In this document: piece by piece, positions 1 through 8,036 of the stretch | How the letters are laid out: each line of letters opens with the position of its first letter | Numbering within the stretch: the stretch's first letter is position 1 | Assembly: GCA_963789005.1 (NCBI GenBank) | Contig: CAWBIZ010000002.1 | Span: 372,001-436,000 of the forward strand | Source of the DNA: DASSUW01 sp963789005 | GTDB lineage: Bacteria; Actinomycetota; Thermoleophilia; Solirubrobacterales; Solirubrobacteraceae | DNA length: 64,000 bases | Direction: 5' to 3' | Notes under the pieces: generated by a model | The model's input: the letters and a program-made list of their open reading frames with translations, nothing else | The model's database searches: none | Told to the model about the DNA's origin: nothing | Made by a program: the position numbers and the translations under genes

Positions 1-730
1 CCGCGAGATCGGCGCGCTGACCGTGGGGATCGTGACCAAGCCGTTCGGCTTCGAGGGCTCGCGCCGCATGCAGGCGGCCGAGATCGGCATCGAGTCGCTG
101 GCGGAAGAGGTCGACACCCTCATCGTCGTCCCCAACAACCGGCTGCTCTCGGTCCTCGACAAGCAGACGTCGATGATGGAGGCGTTCCGCGTCGCCGACG
201 ACGTGCTGCGCCAGGGTGTGCAGGGCGTGTCCGACCTGATCACCCTTCCGGGCCTCATCAACCTCGACTTCGCGGACGTGCGGACGATCATGTCCGACGC
301 CGGAAACGCGCTGCTGGGGATCGGCATGGGCACGGGCGACAAGCGGGCGGTCGAGGCCGCGTCGGCCGCCGTGTCGTCCCCGCTGCTGGAGACCACGCTC
401 GAGGGCGCGAAGTCGATCCTGCTCTCGATCACGGGCGGGCGGGACCTGTCGCTGTGGGAGGTCAACGAGGCCGCCCGGGCGGTGCAGGAGGCCGCGCATC
501 CCGACGCCAACATCATCTTCGGCGCGATGCTCGACGAGAAGCTCGAGGACGAGGTCTGGATCACGGTGGTGGCGACCGGCTACGGCGAGCGGCGCGCGCC
601 GCGCGAGGAGCACTCGCCGTTCCGCGAGCCGGCCGGCGAGCCGCGCGTGCGCCGGACGGCCCCGGAGCGCCGCCCCGCCCGCGTGAGCGCCGGCGAGGTC
701 GAGGTCCCTGAGTTCATCCCACGGTTCTAG
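1..730 (+). CDS. ftsZ: Cell division protein FtsZ, C-terminal part (5' end outside window)
   Basis: FtsZ is the tubulin-like GTPase that polymerises into the division ring at mid-cell. The frame is open from position 2, so the gene begins upstream of the window; 242 residues are visible. The T7 synergy loop reads LINLDFADV, whose Asp completes the GTPase site of the neighbouring subunit. A charged, Pro/Arg-rich linker follows, and the protein ends with VPEFIPRF, the conserved C-terminal peptide that binds SepF or FtsA-type anchors. The N-terminal GTP-binding half is not in view. The stop is TAG at 728-730. The family assignment is firm. Confidence 0.97.
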   Translation, partial: REIGALTVGIVTKPFGFEGSRRMQAAEIGIESLAEEVDTLIVVPNNRLLSVLDKQTSMMEAFRVADDVLRQGVQGVSDLITLPGLINLDFADVRTIMSDAGNALLGIGMGTGDKRAVEAASAAVSSPLLETTLEGAKSILLSITGGRDLSLWEVNEAARAVQEAAHPDANIIFGAMLDEKLEDEVWITVVATGYGERRAPREEHSPFREPAGEPRVRRTAPERRPARVSAGEVEVPEFIPRF

Positions 731-740
731 TAGTCGCGGC

Positions 741-2210
741 ATAGTCGCCGCGGGACACCCGCTGACCGCCCGCGCGGGGGCCGACGTCCTCCGCGCGGGT
801 GGCAACGCCGTCGACGCGGCGATCGCCGCGATGCTCACGTCGTTCGTGACCGAGCCGCTGCTCACCGGGCTCGGGGCGGGCGGCTACATGCTCGTCGTGC
901 CGCCGGTGGGCGAGCCGGTGCTGCTGGACTTCTTCGTGGCGGCTCCGGGGCGGGGAGCCGATGTGTCCGTGCGGTCGCCGCTGGAGGCGGTCGACGTGTC
1001 GTTCGGCGACGTCGTGCAGGTGTTCCACATCGGGGCATCGTCGGTGGGCGCGTACGGCACTCCCGCGGGAGTGTGCACGGCGGCGGATCGGTTCGGCACG
1101 GTGCCGCTGGCGGAGCTGGCGGCGCCCGCCGCGCTGCTGGCGCGCGACGGCGTGGAGGTCAACGCGCAGCAGGCGTACCTGTTCGAGATCCTGGCGGTGA
1201 TCTACTCCTCCACGCCGGAGGCGCGGGCGCTGTACATGCCCGAGGGCCGGATCCCGCGGGCGGGCGATGTGTTGTTCGACCCGGAGCTGGGGCTTGCCTT
1301 GGAGCGGCTGGGGGAGGAAGGGGCGGCGCCGTTCTACTCGGGCGACATCGCCTCGTCGGTGTGCTCGCGCGTGCTCGAGCTGGGCGGCGCGTTGACGATG
1401 GACGACCTGGCGGGCTACGAGGCCGAGCCGCGGGAGCCGGTGCGGGTCCGCTATCGCGGCCACGACGTGGTCACGAATCCGCCACCGAGCGCGGGCGGGA
1501 CGCTGTTGGCCTACGCGCTCGCGTTGCTGGAACGGGGGGAAGGCGCGCCCGGGGCGGCGGAGTTGGTGGCGGCGATGGAGCGCGCCCAGTCCGAGCGCAC
1601 GCCGGAGTTCCTGAGCGGGCTCGCCTCGCCCGGCTTCCTCGAGCGTTTCATGGCCTCGCGGCTCGGCTCCACGACCCACATCTCGGTGCTCGACGGCGAC
1701 GGCTGGGCGTGCTCGGTGACGTGCACGAACGGCGAGGGCTCGGGGATCGTCGTGCCCGGGACGGGGATGCACCTGAACAACATCATGGGCGAGGAGGACC
1801 TCTCCCCGCTCGGCTTCTTCAACCACCCGCCGGGGCGGCGGCTGCCGTCGATGATGGCGCCCACGGTCGTGCTGGGAGCAGAGGGCGCGCCGCCCGAGCT
1901 GGCGCTCGGCTCGGCGGGCTCGAACCGCATCCGCTCGGCGCTGCTGCAGGTGATCGTCAACGTGCTCGACCGCGGGATGGACGCGGCCGAGGCTGTCTGC
2001 GCCCCGCGGCTGCACTTCGAGGACCGCACGGTCTACGCGGAGCCGGGGATCGACGGCGCGGCCTTGGAGGCGGGCGGGTACACGGTCGCCTGGTTCCGCG
2101 ACCTGAATCTGTTCTTCGGCGGCTGCCAGGCGGTCGAGCACGATCCGGTCACAGGCGCGTTCGCCGGCGGCGGCGACCCGCGGCGGGGCGGCGCGGTCGT
2201 CGCCGCTTGA
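741..2210 (+). CDS. Gamma-glutamyltransferase family protein, start codon uncertain
   Basis: This is an Ntn-hydrolase of the gamma-glutamyltranspeptidase family, which autoprocesses and then cleaves or transfers gamma-glutamyl groups. The catalytic Thr lies in TTHISVLDGDG, with the Thr codon at 1671-1673. The following GSGIVVPGTG and LNNIMGEEDL match the small-subunit core. The first ATG in frame is at 831, but the family-typical N-terminus (GHPLTARAGADVLRAGGNAV) is encoded upstream of it, from about 753. No ATG, GTG or TTG exists between the in-frame stop at 684 and 831. I give ATA at 741, where relatives would have Met; CTG at 708 is another option. No signal peptide is visible, so export is doubtful. 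It begins within 11 bp of the ftsZ stop. Confidence 0.85.
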   Translation: MVAAGHPLTARAGADVLRAGGNAVDAAIAAMLTSFVTEPLLTGLGAGGYMLVVPPVGEPVLLDFFVAAPGRGADVSVRSPLEAVDVSFGDVVQVFHIGASSVGAYGTPAGVCTAADRFGTVPLAELAAPAALLARDGVEVNAQQAYLFEILAVIYSSTPEARALYMPEGRIPRAGDVLFDPELGLALERLGEEGAAPFYSGDIASSVCSRVLELGGALTMDDLAGYEAEPREPVRVRYRGHDVVTNPPPSAGGTLLAYALALLERGEGAPGAAELVAAMERAQSERTPEFLSGLASPGFLERFMASRLGSTTHISVLDGDGWACSVTCTNGEGSGIVVPGTGMHLNNIMGEEDLSPLGFFNHPPGRRLPSMMAPTVVLGAEGAPPELALGSAGSNRIRSALLQVIVNVLDRGMDAAEAVCAPRLHFEDRTVYAEPGIDGAALEAGGYTVAWFRDLNLFFGGCQAVEHDPVTGAFAGGGDPRRGGAVVAA

Positions 2211-2224
2211 CGCCGGCGAACGTC

Positions 2225-2655
2225 AACGTCAACGGCGGCTGGGTAAGGGAGAGTGAGGGTGTCGGCCGGGTCGGTCTGCCGCGGGCGGATGGCGGTCAAG
2301 CCGGGATTGCGTGCATCTCGATGCGCGCCGGTTCCGCCCAAATCCACCTAAATGCTCTAGACGAGCATCTACGTGTCAATCGGTGATCGCCGGCTCGCCG
2401 AAATCCACGTAACACCGCCTTGAAACGGCACATTCGGTGTATCTCGACGATCCGCTCGGCGCCGAGATACACCTTGCGCTCCCAGACGAGCATTAGGTGT
2501 ATCTCGATGATCGCGGCCACGCCCGGATACACCTAACTCCCCTAGACGAGGAGAAAGGTGGATCTCGGCATCCGCGCCCGCGCCGAGATACACGAAACTC
2601 CCCTTCCTCGCGCCGCGGAAGGCTCCCAACCTCCCTACCCAGCGCAGTTGACGTT
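2225..2655. repeat. Family A repeat element, copy 1: inverted termini and internal hairpin ladder
   Basis: The gap between two convergent genes is filled by a structured element. The left end (2225-2250) and right end (2632-2655) are imperfect inverted repeats sharing AACGTCAAC and GGCTGGGTA. The interior alternates long hairpins with short ones. The clearest long hairpin has an 11-bp perfect stem, GGTGTATCTCG at 2436-2446 against 2463-2473. Short hairpins have the form GCTC-tagac-GAGC, for example at 2353-2367. A second copy lies at 26874-27486. No credible protein is encoded. Function is unknown; a MITE-like or palindromic intergenic repeat is the best description. Confidence 0.85.
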
Positions 2656-2668
2656 GAAGTTCTCGGAT

Positions 2669-3553
2669 CTACACGCGCGCGGCGGCGATCAGCGCCTCGA
2701 GCAGCGTGCTGCTGAGCGGGTGGGCGCCGGCGGCGGGCGTGAGCGCGTAAAGCGTCCGGCGCGGCGGGTTCTTCTTGAGCGGTGGCATGACGATGCCGGG
2801 CAGCTCGACCCGCGAGAGCAGCTGGGGGGTGAGCGAGACGGCGAGCCCGGCGGCGGCGATCGCGCGCGAGGAGAGCGGGTCGCGGGTGAGGATGATGACG
2901 TTGGGCTCGAAGCCCGCCGCGCGGCAGCCGGCGACGATCAGGCCGTCGGGAGACGGCGCCATCCACCGCTCGTCGGCCAGCTCGCGTAGGTCGATCGCGT
3001 CGTGGCCGGCCAGCCGGTGGTGCGCTGGGAGGAGCGAGACCATCGGCTCCTCGAGCAGGTCGGTCCGGCGCAGGCCCTCGGGCTCGCGCCGCGCCGCCGA
3101 CGCATCCTGGAAGCAGACGGCGGCGTGCAGCCGCCCGCTCTGCACGGCCTCGGTGAGGTCCGCGACCGGGCCTTCCTCGATCGCGACGTCGAGGTCGGGC
3201 TCGTGCTGCCGGATGGCGACGAGCGCGCTCGGCACGATCGTGGCCAGCGCGCTGGGGAACGCGCCGACCTTGAGCGAGCGCCGCTCGGCGCTCACCAGGG
3301 CGTCCATCTGCGTGTCGGCCAGCTCGAGCCGACCGGCGAGCGCGTCGGCATGGGCGAGCAGCAGGTCGCCGGCCGGAGTGGGGACGGTGCCCGCACGCCC
3401 GCGGACGAGCAGCGCGGTCCCCAACTCGCGCTCCAGCGCGCCGACCTGCTGGGACACGGCGGGCTGGCTGAGGGCGAGCGTCTCGGCAGCGCGCGAGAAC
3501 GAGCCCTGGCGGGCGACCTCGCGGAACGTGAGCAGGCGGCGAGGATCGAGCAT
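2669..3553 (-). CDS. LysR-family transcriptional regulator
   Basis: A LysR-type regulator of normal length (294 aa). Residues about 1-60 form the winged helix-turn-helix, with the typical RQGSFSRAAETLALSQPAVS and a linker helix; the rest is a periplasmic-binding-protein-like effector domain. LysR proteins are tetramers that activate or repress a neighbouring, often divergent, gene in response to a small ligand. No clear divergent target exists here: only a doubtful small ORF and then an oxidoreductase at 3892 lie downstream on the other strand. The ligand cannot be predicted. Its 3' end abuts the family A repeat element. Confidence 0.93.
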   Translation of the reverse strand: MLDPRRLLTFREVARQGSFSRAAETLALSQPAVSQQVGALERELGTALLVRGRAGTVPTPAGDLLLAHADALAGRLELADTQMDALVSAERRSLKVGAFPSALATIVPSALVAIRQHEPDLDVAIEEGPVADLTEAVQSGRLHAAVCFQDASAARREPEGLRRTDLLEEPMVSLLPAHHRLAGHDAIDLRELADERWMAPSPDGLIVAGCRAAGFEPNVIILTRDPLSSRAIAAAGLAVSLTPQLLSRVELPGIVMPPLKKNPPRRTLYALTPAAGAHPLSSTLLEALIAAARV

Positions 3554-3562
3554 TGCCTTAGC

Positions 3563-3572
3563 TTATCGATAA
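3563..3572. promoter_or_regulatory. Palindrome TTATCGATAA upstream of the LysR gene
   Basis: A perfect 10-bp palindrome lies 10 bp before the LysR start codon in an AT-richer patch. Its place fits an autoregulatory LysR site or part of the promoter. This is inference from position and symmetry only. Confidence 0.4.
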
Positions 3573-3594
3573 CCCACATCGACTATTTGAACTT

Positions 3595-3789
3595 ATGCCC
3601 ATGACGGCTCACTCTGAAGCCATGCACGTCATCGCATTCATCGAGTCCCGCCACGCAACCACGCACGCGCTCCAGGGCGCGCGCCGAGACGACCCCGTCC
3701 GCCCCGCGCCGCCCCGCAAGCGCCACGACCCGCCCACGCGCCCGCCCCGCCGCGACCTGCTCCGGTTCGTGCCGGCGCGTGCGCGGTGA
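3595..3789 (+). CDS. Doubtful small basic ORF, 64 aa
   Basis: A short ORF divergent from the LysR gene encodes an Arg/Pro/His-rich peptide with no recognisable domain. An internal ATG at 3622 would give 55 residues. The composition is what out-of-frame GC-rich DNA gives, so it may not be a gene. It is listed because it is the only ORF beside the LysR promoter. From 3790 to 3891 I see no gene. Confidence 0.2.
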   Translation: MPMTAHSEAMHVIAFIESRHATTHALQGARRDDPVRPAPPRKRHDPPTRPPRRDLLRFVPARAR

Positions 3790-3891
3790 CCGGCCGTCGT
3801 CGCCGCGCCTCGGGGCCTCGCGCCGCCGGGTGCCATGACCGGCGGGCGTCGCCGCGCCCCGCAGCCTCGCCGCGGGCGCGATGATCTGGGT

Positions 3892-4857
3892 GTGACGCTT
3901 CGCTGGGGCATCCTCTCGACGGCCGCCGCGGCGCGCCCGATCGTGCGCGCCGCACGCGCCGTCGAAGGCGCCGAGGTCGTCGCGGTCGCTTCGCGCGACG
4001 TCGCTCGTGCCGACGCGTTTGCCGCCGAGCACGGGATCCCGCGTGCGCACGGCTCCTACGAGGCGCTGCTCGATGACGCGGAGGTCGACGCCGTCTACGT
4101 GCCGCTCCCCAACGCGCTCCACGTGCCGTGGTCGATCCGCGCCCTCGACGCCGGAAAGCACGTGCTCTCCGAGAAGCCGCTGGCGCGCCGGCCGGCTGAC
4201 GTGGAGGCCGCGTTCGACGCCGCCGAGCGAGCCGGGCGCGTGCTGATGGAGGGCATGATGTGGCGCCTGCACCCGCGCGTCGAGGCCCTCGGCCGCCTCG
4301 CCCGCGAGGCCGTCGGCGAGCCGCGCACCGTCCGCGCGACATTTCGCTTCACACTCCCCGACGGCCCGGACGTCCGCCGCGACCCCGAGCTCGACGGCGG
4401 CGCGCTGATGGACGTCGGCTGCTACTGCGTCAGCGCGCTGCGGCTGCTGTGCGGCGAGCCTGAGCGCGTGAGTGCCGAAGCCGTGACCGGGCCGACCGGC
4501 GTCGACGAGCGCGTCGTGGCCACGCTCCGCTTCCCGGGTGATGTGCTCGGCACGCTGGACTGCGCGATGGATGCCCCTCAGCACGCCTCGCTCGAGCTCG
4601 CAGGCACCGCCGGACGCCTGCTCGTCGCCGACCCGTGGCCCGTCCCAGGGGCGATCACCGTCGACGGCGACGAGGTCGCCGCGCCCGGCACCGACCTCGA
4701 CCCGTTCGTCGTCGAGCTCCAGGTGTTCGGCGACGCCGTGGGGGAGGCGCGAGAGCCGCGCCTGGGCCGCGCCGACGCGGTCGCGCAGGCGCGCGTGCTC
4801 GACGCCCTGCGACGCTCGGCGGACACGGGAGAGCCCGTGGCCTTGACAGAAAGGTGA
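3892..4857 (+). CDS. Gfo/Idh/MocA-family oxidoreductase
   Basis: An NAD(P)-dependent oxidoreductase of about 321 aa that acts on sugars or cyclitols. The N-terminal Rossmann domain starts at LRWGILSTA, and the family motif EKPL in GKHVLSEKPL carries the conserved Lys-Pro. The C-terminal sheet domain contains DVGCYCVSALRLL with the conserved Cys/Tyr region. I chose the GTG at 3892 because homology begins there; an ATG at 3835 would add 19 Arg/Gly-rich residues. It most resembles xylose/dihydrodiol dehydrogenase-type members, but the substrate is unknown. Confidence 0.88.
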   Translation: MTLRWGILSTAAAARPIVRAARAVEGAEVVAVASRDVARADAFAAEHGIPRAHGSYEALLDDAEVDAVYVPLPNALHVPWSIRALDAGKHVLSEKPLARRPADVEAAFDAAERAGRVLMEGMMWRLHPRVEALGRLAREAVGEPRTVRATFRFTLPDGPDVRRDPELDGGALMDVGCYCVSALRLLCGEPERVSAEAVTGPTGVDERVVATLRFPGDVLGTLDCAMDAPQHASLELAGTAGRLLVADPWPVPGAITVDGDEVAAPGTDLDPFVVELQVFGDAVGEAREPRLGRADAVAQARVLDALRRSADTGEPVALTER

Positions 4858-4871
4858 GTGCTCACTACCTT
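4843..4871 (+). promoter_or_regulatory. Sigma70-type promoter with overlapping inverted repeat, leaderless start
   Basis: TTGACA at 4843-4848 and TACCTT at 4866-4871 are 17 bp apart. The ATG at 4879 is 7 nt after the -10 box, so the transcript would begin at or next to the start codon. The spacer and -10 box hold a near-perfect inverted repeat, AAGGT(g)AGTG-CT-CACTACCTT (4851-4871), a likely repressor operator. Confidence 0.65.
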
Positions 4872-4878
4872 ACGTTCG

Positions 4879-5295
4879 ATGCCGACCGACCCGCTCATCC
4901 CCGCCCCCTACGAAGTCCTCGCCTCCGACCCCGAGCGCGAGCGGGTGGCCGAAGCGCTCCGCGAGCACGCCGCGGCGGGCCGGCTGGACACGGACGAGCT
5001 CGAAGAGCGCCTCGGCGCGACCTACGGCGCCCGCCTGCGAGCCGACCTGCTCCCCCTGCTGGCCGACCTTCCCACCCCGACGACGGCGCCGCGCCCCCGA
5101 GCCCGGCGCCGCCAGCTGCCCAATGTCGCACCCGCCGTCGCCCTCGCGATCCTCCTCATCGCGATCTGGGCGCTCACCGGCGCGGGCTACTTCTGGCCGA
5201 TCTGGCCGATCGGCGCCGTCGCGCTCAGCACCGTGAAGCACCGCCGCGGTGGATGCATGCGCACCCACCGCATGCATCCGTCGCTGCGCGTCTAG
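4879..5295 (+). CDS. DUF1707 (SHOCT-like) domain protein with C-terminal membrane segments
   Basis: A protein of about 138 aa. The N-terminal DUF1707 domain shows the family pattern of SDPERERVAEALREHAAAG followed by LDTDELEERL. Two hydrophobic segments follow (about VAPAVALAILLIAIWAL and YFWPIWPIGAVALS), so the C-terminus is membrane-anchored. Function is unknown; DUF1707 is common in actinobacterial membrane proteins of envelope-stress context. The start at 4879 is set by the promoter geometry and by where homology begins. Its stop TAG shares the palindrome CTAG with the stop of the convergent HAD gene. Confidence 0.8.
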   Translation: MPTDPLIPAPYEVLASDPERERVAEALREHAAAGRLDTDELEERLGATYGARLRADLLPLLADLPTPTTAPRPRARRRQLPNVAPAVALAILLIAIWALTGAGYFWPIWPIGAVALSTVKHRRGGCMRTHRMHPSLRV

Positions 5296-5936
5296 GGAGC
5301 CCGAGGCGACCGCAGGATGGTGTCGGCGCTCACCGTGTCGAGCACGCGGTGCGCGCCCGCGAGCGTCGCCTCGGTTCCCGGCACGCGGCAGACCGCGAGC
5401 GTGATCATGCCCGCCGCCAGCCCGGCCTGCACGCCGGGCGGGCTGTCCTCGACTACGACGCAGGCACTCGGCTCCACGCCGAGCCGCTCGGCGGCGAGCA
5501 GGAACATGTCCGGGGAGGGCTTGCCGTGCTCGACCTCGTCGCCCGCGACCACCGCGTCGAACGCGTCGAGCAGCCCCGCGCGCGCGAGCGTGCGGTGCAG
5601 GCGATCGCGGAAGCTCGACGACGCCACCGCCACGGGCACGCCGCGGGCGCGCAGCTCGCGGGCGGCGTTGACGGCGTCGTCGAACGGCTCGAGGTCGGCG
5701 TCGATCAGCTCGTACAGCTCGGCCGACAGCTCAGTCCAGAACTCGTCCGCCCCCGGGAGCGCTGCGCGCTCCGCGTAGAACGCGTGCACGCGTGGGTACG
5801 GCAGGCCTACGGACGCCTCCGCGTCGGCGTCGGTGATCACGTAGCCGTACGGCTCGAGCGCGCGCTCCCAGGCCGTGCGGGAGAGCGGCTCGGAGTCGAC
5901 GAGCGTGCCGTCGCAGTCGAAGATGACGGCGGTCAA
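5292..5936 (-). CDS. HAD-IA family hydrolase (beta-phosphoglucomutase-like)
   Basis: A HAD-superfamily phosphatase or phosphomutase of 214 aa. Motif I is FDCDGTLVDSEP (nucleophile Asp and general acid Asp), motif II is the SSS of VAVASSSFRDRL, motif III is the Lys of GKPSPDMF, and motif IV is VVVEDSPPGVQAG. The cap sits between motifs I and II, as in subfamily IA. Translation likely starts at TTG 5936, which overlaps the stop of the upstream antiporter gene as TTGA, so the two are coupled. The substrate is unknown. Confidence 0.88.
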   Translation of the reverse strand: MTAVIFDCDGTLVDSEPLSRTAWERALEPYGYVITDADAEASVGLPYPRVHAFYAERAALPGADEFWTELSAELYELIDADLEPFDDAVNAARELRARGVPVAVASSSFRDRLHRTLARAGLLDAFDAVVAGDEVEHGKPSPDMFLLAAERLGVEPSACVVVEDSPPGVQAGLAAGMITLAVCRVPGTEATLAGAHRVLDTVSADTILRSPRAP

Positions 5937-8029
5937 GCCGGCATTCCGACGGGCTCGAGTCGCAGGTCGTCGGGGAAGCAGTGGCCCCACCGCTCGCCGG
6001 GCTCGGCGGAGCGGATGATCGCGTGGCCGGTGTCCTCCCAATGGCGCCGGCCATGGCGGTTGGGGCTCGAGTCGCAGCAGCCGACATGCCCGCACTCCAT
6101 GCACAGCCGCAGGTGCACCCAGTCGGTGCCGTCGCGCAGGCACTCCTCGCAGCCGGGTGCGCTGGGCACGACCGCGCGCGTGTCGGCGACGTGCCCGCAC
6201 GCCTCGGGGTCGAAGTCGGGGTCGACGAGGCGCTCGGTGTCGACCACCGTGCGCGCGAACCGCGGCTGCGTCTGCGTCGCGTGAACGAGCGCGGGAGCGC
6301 GGAGGTTGAAGAGGTGCTCCTCGATCTGCTCCGGCGCCACGTCGTAGTGGATGAGCAGCTTCTCCGACAATGTCGCCATGCCTTCGGTCTCGTCGCTCAG
6401 CACGTACGTCGCGCCGGCCGCCTTCACGTCGCCCGTGTCCGAGTGGTAGCGCGTGCGGACGACGACCTTGGCCTCCGGGTTGAGCGCGCGGGCCACGCCC
6501 GCGATGCGCGTCGCCATGTCCGGCTCATCGTCGGCGATGACCACGAAGCGCGCGCGGCGGATGCCGGCCTCCTCCATCGTCCGCGTGCGGCTCGAGTCGC
6601 CGAGCAGCACGCGCAGCCCGCGGCGCTGCGCCTCGTCGGCGCCGTCGGGGCTGAGCGTGGTCACCACGTGCGGGACGCCGCCGCGCAGGAGCGCGGTGGC
6701 GAGCACGCGAGCGACGCGCCCGTAGCCGGCGATGATGACGTGCCCGTCGAGGCCCTCGGCGACGCCGGAGCCGGCCTCGGGCTCGGTGCCCTGCGGCGCG
6801 CGCGGAGCGGCGAGCGCGGGCGCCATCCGGCCGCCGATGCGGACCCCGCCCTGAGCGAGCCACGGCGTGGCCACCAGCAGCAGGACCGCGGCGGCGATGA
6901 AGCCCTGCGAGCCGTCGGCGCCGAGCCCGGCCGGGCTGAGGCCGACGTCGGAGCCCGCCCGCTCGAGCACGAACGAGAACTCCCCGACCTGCGCGAGCAG
7001 CAGGCCGGACGCGGCCGCGACCGCGAACGACTCCCCGAGCGCCCGCGCGGCCACCCCCGCCGTGATCGCCTTCACCACCAGGACCGCGAGGATCGCGCCG
7101 ACCACCGCCGCCATGTTGTCGACCAGGTAGCCGAGGTCGAGCAGCATCCCGATCGACACGAAGAACAGCGCGCTGAACACGATCTGCAGCGGCAGGATCT
7201 CTCCCAGCGCCTGCTGGTCGAAGCGGCTCTCGGACACCAGCAGGCCGGCGAGGAAGGCGCCGAGCGAGACGGACACACCTGCCAGGCTCGTACCGTACGC
7301 GGTGCCGAAGCAGACGGCGACGACGGTGAGCAGGAACACCTCCGGCGAGCAGGTGCGCGCGACGACCTCGAGCAGCCGCGGCATCAGCCGGCGCGCGACC
7401 AGTACGACGCCGGCGATGATCGCGCCGGCTGTGCCCAGCGCGACGACGAAGTCGCCTGCCGAGCCGGCGTCGCCGCCGAGCATCGGCACGAGCAGCACCA
7501 TCAGCACGACCGCGAGGTCCTGGAAGAGCAGGATCCCGAGCGCCACCTGGCCGTGGCGGGCGTTGGTCTCGCTGCGGTCGGCGAGCAGCTTGAGCACGAT
7601 CGCCGTCGAGGAGAGCGAGACGAGCAGGCCGGTGTAGAGCGCGGTGCGGGACTCGACCCCGGCGGCGGTCAGCACCGCCGCCGAGAGCCCGGTGGCGAGC
7701 ACCACCTGCAGCCCGCCGGCGAGGAAGATCACCCGGCGGATCCGCAGCAGCCGGTCGAGGCTGAACTCGAGCCCGATGGTGAAGAGGAGCAGGATCACGC
7801 CGATCTCGGCGGCGGCGTCCACGAGCTCCCGGTCGGCGATGATCCCGAGCTGGTTCGGCCCGATCAGGACGCCGGCGAGCAGGAAGCCGACGATCGGCAC
7901 CAGCCCGGCGCGAAAGGCCAGGTACGCGACAACCGCGGCACCCACCACGAGGCCGGCGACCTCGGCGAGCCACGCGGGCGCCTCACCGGCGGCAAGCGGT
8001 AGCCAACCCACGCCGGACAGCCTACGCAC
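5933..8029 (-). CDS. CPA2 cation:proton antiporter with RCK/TrkA-N domain and C-terminal UBP-type zinc finger
   Basis: A 698-aa integral membrane protein. Residues about 20-390 form the multi-helix Na+/H+ exchanger fold of KefB-type CPA2 antiporters. Residues about 430-550 are a TrkA-N Rossmann regulator (VIIAGYGRVARVLATALL). The last roughly 90 residues are a UBP-type zinc finger rich in Cys and His (ACGHVAD, CEECLRDG, LCMECGHVGCCD, HWEDTGHAI). It probably exports K+ or Na+ in exchange for protons under ligand control. The zinc finger on the cytosolic tail is unusual for an antiporter. It is coupled downstream to the HAD gene, and the tusA-like gene ends 7 bp upstream. Confidence 0.92.
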   Translation of the reverse strand: MRRLSGVGWLPLAAGEAPAWLAEVAGLVVGAAVVAYLAFRAGLVPIVGFLLAGVLIGPNQLGIIADRELVDAAAEIGVILLLFTIGLEFSLDRLLRIRRVIFLAGGLQVVLATGLSAAVLTAAGVESRTALYTGLLVSLSSTAIVLKLLADRSETNARHGQVALGILLFQDLAVVLMVLLVPMLGGDAGSAGDFVVALGTAGAIIAGVVLVARRLMPRLLEVVARTCSPEVFLLTVVAVCFGTAYGTSLAGVSVSLGAFLAGLLVSESRFDQQALGEILPLQIVFSALFFVSIGMLLDLGYLVDNMAAVVGAILAVLVVKAITAGVAARALGESFAVAAASGLLLAQVGEFSFVLERAGSDVGLSPAGLGADGSQGFIAAAVLLLVATPWLAQGGVRIGGRMAPALAAPRAPQGTEPEAGSGVAEGLDGHVIIAGYGRVARVLATALLRGGVPHVVTTLSPDGADEAQRRGLRVLLGDSSRTRTMEEAGIRRARFVVIADDEPDMATRIAGVARALNPEAKVVVRTRYHSDTGDVKAAGATYVLSDETEGMATLSEKLLIHYDVAPEQIEEHLFNLRAPALVHATQTQPRFARTVVDTERLVDPDFDPEACGHVADTRAVVPSAPGCEECLRDGTDWVHLRLCMECGHVGCCDSSPNRHGRRHWEDTGHAIIRSAEPGERWGHCFPDDLRLEPVGMPA

Positions 8030-8036
8030 CGCGTGG

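Noticed and set aside
5981..8002. Long plus-strand open frame opposite the CPA2 antiporter gene
   Set aside because: Composition is Arg/Asp/His-rich and mirrors the antiporter; no motif is seen.
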